From Methylobacterium sp. C25 (lineage in GTDB: Bacteria; Pseudomonadota; Alphaproteobacteria; Rhizobiales; Beijerinckiaceae): a DNA stretch of 64,000 bases. The stretch's first letter is position 1; every line of letters begins with the position of its first letter. Location of the stretch: contig NZ_JAAUVI010000004.1 of assembly GCF_021352225.1 (NCBI RefSeq), positions 124,001 to 188,000 on the forward strand. The letters are read 5' to 3'. The position numbers and the translations under genes are program-made. The notes beneath the pieces were generated by a model. The model made no database searches. It saw only the letters and a list, made by a program, of their open reading frames with translations, and had not been told where the DNA came from. Of the stretch, positions 57,364-64,000 are shown one piece after another.

Positions 57364-58497
57364 TCAGTGGGGCCCAACGGGATAGCTGCGCCCTTTCCAC
57401 GCGGCTGGCGCCTGTCCGCGCGCCTCCCTCACCAAGGCCGCCCACTGGATCGCCAACGCCGTGGTGATCGCAAAGGGGTGCAGGGGGATCGTCGCGAGCG
57501 GCTCGGCACAGGCGCGCGTGATCGCAGCCCGCGTCCCGAGGGAGACGACGCCCGCGGCAAACGCGGTCAGCGCAGCCGCCGGCCGTCCGGCCGCCAGCGC
57601 AGCCGCGAGCAACGGCCAGGGCAGGACGTGGCCGCCGAAGAGCAGGATCGTCCAGACGGGCAGGGCACGCGGGGTCGCCATGCCCTCGCGTGCGTTCTTC
57701 GAGAAGCCGGCCCAGGCTTGGCCGAAGCTCGAATACATCCGGCAGTCGGCGAGCGTCGCCCCGGCGACGAGATCCGTCCGGAAGCCTGATGCGCGCAACA
57801 TTCGGGGCAGCATCACGCCGTCATGAAGCGAGGCGCGCACCGCCCCGTGGCCGCCCGTCTCGCGATAGGCATCGGCCGAGACCATCACGAGCTGACCGCA
57901 AGCCGCTGCGAGAGAGACGTCGGGACGCTGGCGCATCAGCGGGATCGGCAGGAAACCGAGCAGCAGGAAATTGATGGCGGGCACCGTGAGCATCTCGCCC
58001 AAGCTCCGCATCACCTGGCGCGGCACGCCGCTGACCAAAGCCGCGCCGCTGCGCTCGGCATGGGCCGAGAGCGCGGCAGCGGCATGCGGACCCAACGTCA
58101 CGTCGGCATCGATGAACAGCAGGCGCTCGCCCCGGGCAGCCGCGGCGAGGGCGACACAGCCATTATTCTTGCCGGTCCAGCCCTCGGGAAGGGCCGGGAC
58201 CGAGACCAAACGCAGACGGGGCTCGCTTTCGGCCATTCCGGTCACGATCGCGGCCGTGGCGTCCGTGGACTGATCATCGCCGACCAGCACCTCGACTGCG
58301 ACTCCCTCGCTCGCGAGTGCCGCCTGGACGGTGCCGGCGATGATCGCCGCCTCGTTCCGGGCCGGGATCAGGATCGAGACGAGTCCCGTCGCGGCGGGTA
58401 TCGGCTCGGGCGCGGCGAGGCTCCGGATGTTCACGGCGGCCAGCACTGCCGGCAGCAGGGCGAGGACGAGGGAGATGAGCGCGAGGGTCACCATCAC
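57364..58497 (-). CDS. CrtQ-like GT2 glycosyltransferase of a carotenoid cluster
   Basis: A 377-residue membrane-associated glycosyltransferase with an N-terminal membrane segment (1-25) and C-terminal hydrophobic spans. GT2 motifs are VSILIPARNEAAII and GDDQSTDATA, with LFIDADVTLGP as the metal site. It resembles the CrtQ group that glycosylates carotenoid carboxylates. It starts at ATG 58497, overlapping the acyltransferase stop by four bases, so it belongs to the desaturase-acyltransferase-glycosyltransferase operon. Substrate assignment is inferred from context. Confidence 0.83.
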   Translation of the reverse strand: MMVTLALISLVLALLPAVLAAVNIRSLAAPEPIPAATGLVSILIPARNEAAIIAGTVQAALASEGVAVEVLVGDDQSTDATAAIVTGMAESEPRLRLVSVPALPEGWTGKNNGCVALAAAARGERLLFIDADVTLGPHAAAALSAHAERSGAALVSGVPRQVMRSLGEMLTVPAINFLLLGFLPIPLMRQRPDVSLAAACGQLVMVSADAYRETGGHGAVRASLHDGVMLPRMLRASGFRTDLVAGATLADCRMYSSFGQAWAGFSKNAREGMATPRALPVWTILLFGGHVLPWPLLAAALAAGRPAAALTAFAAGVVSLGTRAAITRACAEPLATIPLHPFAITTALAIQWAALVREARGQAPAAWKGRSYPVGPH

Positions 58498-59303
58498 GGC
58501 TTCCGCTCGGCCTCGGCCGCGCCGTGGGCCGGATCGAAGCGCCGGCCTCGCGCCAGAGCCACGGCACGGCGCCAGAGGTCGTAGACGCCGCCGATCCCGC
58601 GTGCACCCTCGATCACCGGCACGAAGCGGGCGGGATCGCGGACCATGACGTCGGCAGAAAGCGCATCCAGCGTCGCCGTCAATGCAGCCTCGAGCCGGGC
58701 CAGCCGCTCGCCGCGGTTCAGCGCAAGGAGGTCACGGGCGGGGACCGGCTCGCCGAAGGCACAGCAGGCCTCGGCGCCACGCTCGTCCCAGAAGGCGTAG
58801 TCGAGAGCGAGGGGCAGAAACAGCGCCTCCGGAGCGATCTCGGCGAGATGCGCGATGCCGGGGCGCAGATCGAGCGGACGGCTGCGCACGTCGGAAAAGC
58901 GGCCCTGCGCGGTGACCCAGAGCATGTGCCTCGGTTCAGCCAGCACCGTGCGCGCGGAAGCCAGGAACTGCGCGGCCCCGCGGCGCGTCTCCAACTCGAC
59001 CGGGAAGGCGCCGAGACGGCGGAAGATGCCGTAGCGCTCCAGCGTCCGCGCGTCGAAGGGCGCGAACATCGCCCGTCCCGGAAACAACCGGTCGGCCAGC
59101 AGGATCAGCACCGCGGCATCCCACCAGGAGGGGTGATTGCAGTAGATCACGAGCGGCCCCGGATGATCGGCCTGGCGCGGCGCGCCCCAGCGGGCCAGTC
59201 GCAGGGCGTTCATGTGCCGGCGCAGGAAGCGCGCGAAATGCGCCGCCATGAAGCGCCAGACGCGCTCGGAGCGAGCCGGGGCGGCGCGGTGGGGCGTGTT
59301 CAC
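58494..59303 (-). CDS. PlsC-type acyltransferase (CrtO-like role)
   Basis: A 269-residue member of the 1-acylglycerol-phosphate-acyltransferase fold. The catalytic NHxxxxD motif reads YCNHPSWWDAAV. A hydrophobic stretch occurs at the motif rather than at the N-terminus. By position it probably acylates the sugar of a glycosyl carotenoid, analogous to CrtO in the staphyloxanthin pathway, but a phospholipid role cannot be excluded. Start ATG 59303 overlaps the desaturase stop by four bases. Confidence 0.83.
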   Translation of the reverse strand: MNTPHRAAPARSERVWRFMAAHFARFLRRHMNALRLARWGAPRQADHPGPLVIYCNHPSWWDAAVLILLADRLFPGRAMFAPFDARTLERYGIFRRLGAFPVELETRRGAAQFLASARTVLAEPRHMLWVTAQGRFSDVRSRPLDLRPGIAHLAEIAPEALFLPLALDYAFWDERGAEACCAFGEPVPARDLLALNRGERLARLEAALTATLDALSADVMVRDPARFVPVIEGARGIGGVYDLWRRAVALARGRRFDPAHGAAEAERKP

Positions 59304-60838
59304 GCGCTCTCGCGCAGGCCGGGCCGCACCCCCGCCCTCAGGTCGGAATCGAGGGCGTCGGCGGCGATCCAGCCGGACATCATCACCATCGGCATGCCTG
59401 GCCCCGGATGGGCCGCGCCGCCCGCGAGATAAAGGCCCTTCACCTCTCGCGAGCGGTTGCCGGGCTTGAAGGCGCCCATCATCCGCCCGTGCGAGGCAAG
59501 CCCGTAGATCGCGCCGTTCAGCACGTGATAGCGCTCATGGATGTCCTGCGGCGTCAGGTGGCGCTCGACCACGATGCGCTCCTCGAGATCCGGCATTCCC
59601 CCAGTGCGTTTGAGCTTGTCCAGGATCACCTGTCGATAGGCCGGGAACATCGTCTTCCAATCGTGGTGCGGGCGCAGATACGGCGTATGCACCAGGACAT
59701 AGAGCGCCTCGCCGCCCTCCGGCGCCACCGATGGATCGGTCCGCGACGGCGCCGCGAGATAGGCGGTCGGGTCCGGCGCCGGCTCGCCCTTGCGGTAGAT
59801 GAAGTCGAACTCTTCCTGCGGATCACGGGAGAAGACGAAGTCGTGGTGGCCGAGATGCTCGTAGCGCCGGTTCAGCCCCAGATAGAGCACCACGCCCGAG
59901 CAGGCCGGCTCGAACGTCTTTGCCGCATAGGCCCTGCCGGTCTCGCCGCCGACGAGCTCGCGGTAGGTGCGCACGGAATCCATGTTGGAGATCACGGCAT
60001 CGTAGGCGGTGATCCCCTCAGCCGTGCGAACACCGCGCACCACGCCGTCGCGGATGTCGAGGCCCTTCACCTCTTCGGCCGGCCGCATCACGGCGCCAAG
60101 ATCGGTGGCAAGCTTCGCGAGCCCCTCGGCGACGGCTCGGGTGCCGCCCATCGGATACCAGACGCCTTCGGAGACCTGCATGTGACCGATGGCGCAGAGC
60201 ACGGCCGGCGCACCGTAGGGCGAGGAGCCGACATACTGGACGAAATGGTCGAGCATCTGCGCCAGCCGGGCATCCTTGACCTTGCCGCGGATCGTGGCGG
60301 CGACGGTGGAATGCATACGCAGGGAGAGCACGTCGCGCAGGGTCGCCGGGTTCATGTTTGCGCGGATGTCGATCGTGTCGAAGAGATCCTGCACCGCCTT
60401 CCAGAAGAAGAATCGTTCCGAGACGCCGTGCAGGGTCTCGGAAATGGAGAGGAATTTTCTGTAGCCCTCGCCAGCGTTCTGACCCGGAGCGAAACTTTCC
60501 ATCGCCGCCGCCATGGCGTCGACGTTCTCGACGAGGTCGATGCGCGAGCCGTCCTCGAAGAAGCAGCGCCATTGCGGATCGAGCCGGCGCAGGTCGAGCG
60601 CCTCGTGCACGTCGCGGCCGGCTTCGGCGAAGATCCGCTCCAGCACGCGTGGCACGGTAAGGATGGTCGGCCCCATGTCGAAACGGAAGCCGCCATCGTG
60701 CAGCACGGCCGCCTTGCCGCCGAACCACGAGTTCTTGTCGTAGAGCGTCACGCGGTGCCCGCGTGCCGCCGCGACGCAGGCCGAGGCCAGGCCGCCCAAA
60801 CCGCCGCCGATCACCGCGACCGAAGAACCGCTGCTCAT
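59300..60838 (-). CDS. CrtI/CrtN/CrtP-family carotenoid desaturase or oxidase
   Basis: A 512-residue FAD-dependent enzyme. The Rossmann motif VAVIGGGLGGLASACVAAARG is followed by FRFDMGPTILT, and the C-terminal LAGGAAHPGPGMPMVMMSG is the carotenoid-desaturase signature. It could desaturate diapophytoene or phytoene, or oxidise terminal methyl groups as CrtP does. Start ATG 60838 is used; GTG 60850 is possible. It is first in the three-gene overlapped operon. Whether it is the CrtN- or CrtP-type enzyme cannot be told by eye. Confidence 0.88.
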   Translation of the reverse strand: MSSGSSVAVIGGGLGGLASACVAAARGHRVTLYDKNSWFGGKAAVLHDGGFRFDMGPTILTVPRVLERIFAEAGRDVHEALDLRRLDPQWRCFFEDGSRIDLVENVDAMAAAMESFAPGQNAGEGYRKFLSISETLHGVSERFFFWKAVQDLFDTIDIRANMNPATLRDVLSLRMHSTVAATIRGKVKDARLAQMLDHFVQYVGSSPYGAPAVLCAIGHMQVSEGVWYPMGGTRAVAEGLAKLATDLGAVMRPAEEVKGLDIRDGVVRGVRTAEGITAYDAVISNMDSVRTYRELVGGETGRAYAAKTFEPACSGVVLYLGLNRRYEHLGHHDFVFSRDPQEEFDFIYRKGEPAPDPTAYLAAPSRTDPSVAPEGGEALYVLVHTPYLRPHHDWKTMFPAYRQVILDKLKRTGGMPDLEERIVVERHLTPQDIHERYHVLNGAIYGLASHGRMMGAFKPGNRSREVKGLYLAGGAAHPGPGMPMVMMSGWIAADALDSDLRAGVRPGLRESA

Positions 60839-61002
60839 GGTCGAGGCCACCCCATCGAGACCGGCCGAGAAGCCGGGCGCTCATGCGAAGCTAGAAGCGA
60901 GATCGGACCGGTCAACGCGAGACTCCGCCGCGCCCCAGACCCACGACGCAGGAACTTTCCAGCCGCGCTCGGACGTTGATTGAAGAAACGAGGAGTATTC
61001 CG

Positions 61003-61272
61003 ATGTCCGCGCGATCCATCGCCGCCGCCTTTCTGCTGATCACAGCCGCGACGGCTGCACCAACCCTGGCCCAGTCCGTCGACCAGACCGGTACCGGCGG
61101 CGGCCCCGCCTCCACGATGAGGGCCCCGAACACCACGGCCGTCGGTCAGACCAAGCCGCCGGGCGCTGCGGCCGGCCCAGAACGGTCCGATACGCGTGAG
61201 GCGCGCAGCGACGTGATGAAGCGGGACGACAAGATCATGAAGGGCATCTGCATCGGCTGCGGCACGAAGTAG
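61003..61272 (+). CDS. Small secreted protein with C-terminal CxxC
   Basis: An 89-residue protein. Residues 1-24 are a signal peptide (ending TLAQ). The middle is Gly/Pro/Thr-rich and low complexity. The end, KIMKGICIGCGTK, has a CxxC motif that may bind metal or form a disulfide. ATG 61003 has GAGGAG upstream at good spacing. It is transcribed opposite to the two carotenoid enzyme genes that flank it. No family is recognised. Confidence 0.7.
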   Translation: MSARSIAAAFLLITAATAAPTLAQSVDQTGTGGGPASTMRAPNTTAVGQTKPPGAAAGPERSDTREARSDVMKRDDKIMKGICIGCGTK

Positions 61273-61279
61273 CCGCAGC

Positions 61280-61316
61280 GGGACATCGCCGCTCACGTGG
61301 CGAGCGGCGATGTCCC
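61280..61316. terminator. 15-base hairpin at the convergence of the small gene and the second desaturase
   Basis: Perfect arms GGGACATCGCCGCTC (61280-61294) and GAGCGGCGATGTCCC (61302-61316) with a seven-base loop. The stop codon of the minus-strand desaturase (61295-61293) falls across the junction of the left arm and the loop, so the hairpin overlaps its coding end. It probably serves as a bidirectional terminator, although there is no T run. Confidence 0.75.
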
Positions 61317-62867
61317 GGGCAATTCCCGCAGGGCGGGCGCCTTGGCTCCGACGAGGTCTTCGATGAGCAGGCGCGCCGAGATCCGTGCGCCCTCGTAGAT
61401 CACCGGCAGGCCCGAGCCCGGATGGGTGCCTCCGCCGACGAGATACAGGCCCGGCCCGAACCGGTTGTGAGGGCGGAACCACAACATCTGCCCGAGGTCG
61501 TGGGCGAGGTTGAAGGTCGCGCCTTGGTGCACGGCGAACTCGTCCCGCCAATCGCGTGGGTCGAGCACGCGTTCGTAGCGGAGGCGGCTTTCGATGTCGG
61601 CGATGCCGAGCAACCTCAGCCGCTCCAGCACCAGCCGTCGATAGGCCGGCCGCGCCTGTTCCCAGTCGATGCCGGATTTGAGGTTCGGCACGGGCACCAG
61701 CACGTAGAGGGCGGTATGGCCGGGCGGCGCCATGCCGCCATCCGTGAAGCCGGCATGCTGCACGTAGAGCGAGGGCTGTTTCGACAGCGTGCCGCCGGTA
61801 ATCTCGGCGATGTTCCGCTGGTAGTCCCTGGCGAGCAGGATCGAGTGGTGGCCGAGCCCCTCGGGCATCCTGCCCTCGATGCCGAGATACATCATGAAGG
61901 TCGAGCAGGAGAGGCGGGACTTTTCCACCTTGCGGTCGCGCCAGCGCGGGCGGTGGCTCTCCGGCACGAGCGCTCGGATCGTACCGGCGAAATCGCCGTT
62001 CAGCACCACCGCATCGGCGTTGAAGGGCTCGCCATCGACCATCACGCCCGAGGCGCGCTTTCCCTCGAAGAGCACATGTTCGACGCGCGCGCCGAGGCGG
62101 ATGTCGACGCCCAACGTCCGGGCGAGCCCCGCCATCGCTTCCGAGACCGCCCCGCAGCCTCCGACAGGGTGATAGACCCCGTGCTCGTATTCGAGGAACG
62201 ACAGGATCGTGAACAGGCTCGGGCACCGGAACGGGCTCATCCCGAGGTATTTGGTCTGGAACGAGAAGGCGAGGCGCACGCGCGGGTCGGCGAAGTAGCG
62301 CTTGAGGTCGCCGTCGACGCTGCGGCCCGGATGGAGATGGGGCAGGGCCGTGAGCATGGCCGGGCTCACCATCGACCAGAACCGGTCGAAGGCCTGCTCC
62401 AGAACCGGCTTGAACCGATTCAGCTTGGTCCGGTTCTCGGCGAAGAAGGCGGGGAGGTTGCGGGCATCGTCAGGTGCGATGCGGGCAATCTCGGCCTGGA
62501 GCCGGCTCTCGTCGCCGGTGGCGCGAATCTCACCCGAGAGGCCGTCCTTGCCCTCGAAGAGCAGGTGGTACATCGGGTCGAGGCGCCGCATCTCGACGTG
62601 ATCCTCGAGGCGCTCGCCGCAATTGGCAAAAATATCGGCGAGGATCTGCGGGTAGAGGAAGAAGGTCGGCCCGATGTCGAAGCGGTAGCCGCCGGGCGCC
62701 TCGACCGTCTTGGTCCGCCCCCCCACCGCCTTGTCGCGCTCGAACAGCGTGACGTGAAGGCCAGCCTTGGCGAGAAGGAGAGCGGTGGCGAGGCCTCCGG
62801 GGCCGGCGCCGACCACCGCGACGCGACGGCCCGACAGGCTCCGCAAACGCTCACCCGACTGAAGCAA
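61293..62867 (-). CDS. CrtI/CrtN-family carotenoid desaturase
   Basis: A 524-residue FAD-dependent enzyme. The dinucleotide motif VAVVGAGPGGLATALLLAKAG lies near the N-terminus, the substrate-site FDIGPTFFL follows, and the C-terminal LVGGGTHPGSGLPVIYEGAR is the family signature. It desaturates an all-carbon polyene precursor. No ATG exists between the frame opening and the FAD motif, so I use TTG 62867, which follows GAGGGCGGA; TTG 62846 is an alternative. It lies downstream of the RNA methyltransferase gene with a gap of about 120 bases. Confidence 0.88.
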   Translation of the reverse strand: MLQSGERLRSLSGRRVAVVGAGPGGLATALLLAKAGLHVTLFERDKAVGGRTKTVEAPGGYRFDIGPTFFLYPQILADIFANCGERLEDHVEMRRLDPMYHLLFEGKDGLSGEIRATGDESRLQAEIARIAPDDARNLPAFFAENRTKLNRFKPVLEQAFDRFWSMVSPAMLTALPHLHPGRSVDGDLKRYFADPRVRLAFSFQTKYLGMSPFRCPSLFTILSFLEYEHGVYHPVGGCGAVSEAMAGLARTLGVDIRLGARVEHVLFEGKRASGVMVDGEPFNADAVVLNGDFAGTIRALVPESHRPRWRDRKVEKSRLSCSTFMMYLGIEGRMPEGLGHHSILLARDYQRNIAEITGGTLSKQPSLYVQHAGFTDGGMAPPGHTALYVLVPVPNLKSGIDWEQARPAYRRLVLERLRLLGIADIESRLRYERVLDPRDWRDEFAVHQGATFNLAHDLGQMLWFRPHNRFGPGLYLVGGGTHPGSGLPVIYEGARISARLLIEDLVGAKAPALRELPGTSPLAT

Positions 62868-62988
62868 TGCCGTCCGCCCTCTCGAAGCCAACCTTCGCTC
62901 GAGTGATCTCGGCCCCAGCCCGCCCTGCGGCAATTGCAGCGCAATGTCGCGCGCAATGCAACGCTTGGTTTGAGCCCTGCGTCGACTG

Positions 62989-63810
62989 TCAGACCCGTCC
63001 GCGCGCCCGCCAGAATTCGCGCAGGACGATCGCACCGGCGGTGGCGACGTTGAGCGAGTCGAAGCCCGGCGCCATTCCGATCCGGGTCTTTCGGCATTTT
63101 GCCATGAACCCGGAGGCGAGGCCCGGTCCCTCGCTGCCGAGCAGAACAAGGGCGCGGGCGGGCAGGGGGGCATCCGCGATGTCGTGCTCGGCGCCCGGCG
63201 TCATCGCCAGCGGCACCAGATCGTGGCGCTCCGCGAGATCGAGCAGCGCATCCGCGCTCGCCGCGCGGGCGAAAGGCACGGTCAGCGCCGCGCCGGCCGA
63301 GACACGGATCGCCTTGCGATAGAGCGGATCGCAGGTCTCGGGGTCGAGCAGCACTGCATCCGCCCCGAAGGCGGCGGCGTTGCGGAAGAGGCCGCCGACG
63401 TTGTCGTGGTTGGTCAACCCAACGAGGCCAAGCACCGTCGCCGGGGCGGGCGGTACCGGGATCAACACGTCCGGCTCCAGCGACGTACCGCTCAGGCCCA
63501 CGGCGAGTACGCCGCGATGGATCGGAAAGCCCGCCACCGCGCTCATCACTGCGCGCCCCGCGAGATAGACCGGCGGCGGATCGGGCAGGGCGCCGAGACA
63601 GTCGGAGAGGCCAGCGAGCCGCTCCGGCAGCAGCAGGATCGACTCCGTGCGGAAGCGCGAACCTGGCGACAGCATCAACCGCAAGGTGACGTCGCCCTCG
63701 ACGATGAAGCGCCCCTGTCGCCCGACGAGATCACGCTCGCGGATCGCCGCATAGGCTGCGAGGCGGGGATCCGCGGGATCGTCGATGGGGATGGTTTCGG
63801 GTTTGCTCAT
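62989..63810 (-). CDS. TrmH/SpoU family RNA 2'-O-methyltransferase
   Basis: A 273-residue SPOUT methyltransferase. The three SpoU motifs are visible: GLTNHDNVGGLFRNAAAFG (motif 1), LLGSEGPGL (motif 2) and SLNVATAGAIVL (motif 3). It methylates a ribose in rRNA or tRNA; the target is unknown. The N-terminal 100 residues form the substrate-binding domain. Start ATG 63810 is followed by MSKPETIPID. Confidence 0.93.
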   Translation of the reverse strand: MSKPETIPIDDPADPRLAAYAAIRERDLVGRQGRFIVEGDVTLRLMLSPGSRFRTESILLLPERLAGLSDCLGALPDPPPVYLAGRAVMSAVAGFPIHRGVLAVGLSGTSLEPDVLIPVPPAPATVLGLVGLTNHDNVGGLFRNAAAFGADAVLLDPETCDPLYRKAIRVSAGAALTVPFARAASADALLDLAERHDLVPLAMTPGAEHDIADAPLPARALVLLGSEGPGLASGFMAKCRKTRIGMAPGFDSLNVATAGAIVLREFWRARGRV

Positions 63811-63902
63811 GCCGCTCCAGAACCGTGCGCGAAGTGCATTCGCGGCACGCAGGGAGGAGGGGGCGCCTGGCTAGGCTTTCCTTACCGAATTCGGACCCTG
63901 CC

Positions 63903-64000
63903 CGTCATTCCGGGGCGCCGGAGGCGAACCCGGAATCCATAACCGCAGGTGGCGCAAGATCAGGCATAGCCTGTGGTTCTGGATTCCGGGTTCTCGCTTG
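63903..64000. repeat. Palindromic intergenic repeat, truncated by the window end
   Basis: The left arm begins CGTCATTCCGGGGC at 63903 and ends GAACCCGGAATCCA near 63939. The right arm begins TGGATTCCGGGTTC at 63980 and continues to the window edge. The arms are inverted and match well. This is a REP/MITE-like family different in core from the one at 13355 but with the same CGTCATT opening. Confidence 0.8.

Noticed and set aside
62868..63173. Upstream extension of the second desaturase frame
   Set aside because: The extra 102 residues overlap the RNA methyltransferase gene and have Arg/Ser/Pro-rich shadow character; similarity to CrtI starts after TTG 62867.

Overview
The window is about 64 kb of GC-rich (roughly two-thirds G+C), densely coding chromosome from an alphaproteobacterium. 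The most likely source is Methylobacterium/Methylorubrum (Hyphomicrobiales); this rests on protein style, the CrtN/CrtP-like carotenoid cluster and the general gene set, not on a database search. I see about 59 protein genes, no rRNA or tRNA, no CRISPR array, no insertion sequence and no prophage. Most of it is ordinary housekeeping and accessory chromosome.

Layout: 0.1-10.4 kb holds prfB (with a programmed frameshift), an M23 murein peptidase, a Bcp peroxiredoxin, a 1167-residue AsmA/YhdP-like protein, tyrS, anmK and a secreted LprI/DUF3298-type protein. 10.5-13.4 kb holds aroC, ribB and a HAD hydrolase, followed by a palindromic repeat. 13.4-24.1 kb holds a DUF1501/DUF1800 pair, an orphan SGNH-like gene, a histone-deacetylase-family amidohydrolase, a lipoprotein L,D-transpeptidase, pccA and small genes. 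24.2-31.9 kb holds acylphosphatase, DUF599, DUF3253, HdeD, a BCS1-like AAA ATPase, a YdcF protein, a glutathione transferase and the EF-P beta-lysylation set (epmB, epmA, divergent efp). 32-39.8 kb holds a DUF1624 membrane protein, a double cold-shock protein, DUF192, then an SsuABC/TauABC-type importer co-operonic with an amidase, next to a Crp/Fnr regulator.

40-48 kb starts with an AT-rich island carrying one small ORF. It is followed by a sterol-desaturase-family hydroxylase, a carrier resembling the ATP/ADP translocase (Npt) family in a tight operon with two oxidoreductases that bear export signals, then a methyltransferase and a double-domain glycosyltransferase. 48-57 kb holds an alpha/beta hydrolase, selO (with an apparent 1-nt frameshift at its start), a divergent LpxC-like protein, a degenerate CitE-like protein, a lytic transglycosylase/DUF2336 pair, nadK, cutA and a DUF805 protein. 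57.3-62.9 kb is a carotenoid cluster: two CrtI/CrtN-family desaturases, a PlsC-type acyltransferase and a CrtQ-like glycosyltransferase, with a small CxxC protein between the desaturases. This composition fits an acyl-glycosyl carotenoid. A TrmH/SpoU methyltransferase and a truncated repeat end the window.

The points most worth following are the exported-oxidoreductase/translocase operon, the carotenoid tailoring cluster, the LpxC and CitE variants, the selO frameshift and the AT-rich island. None is proven to be a new system.
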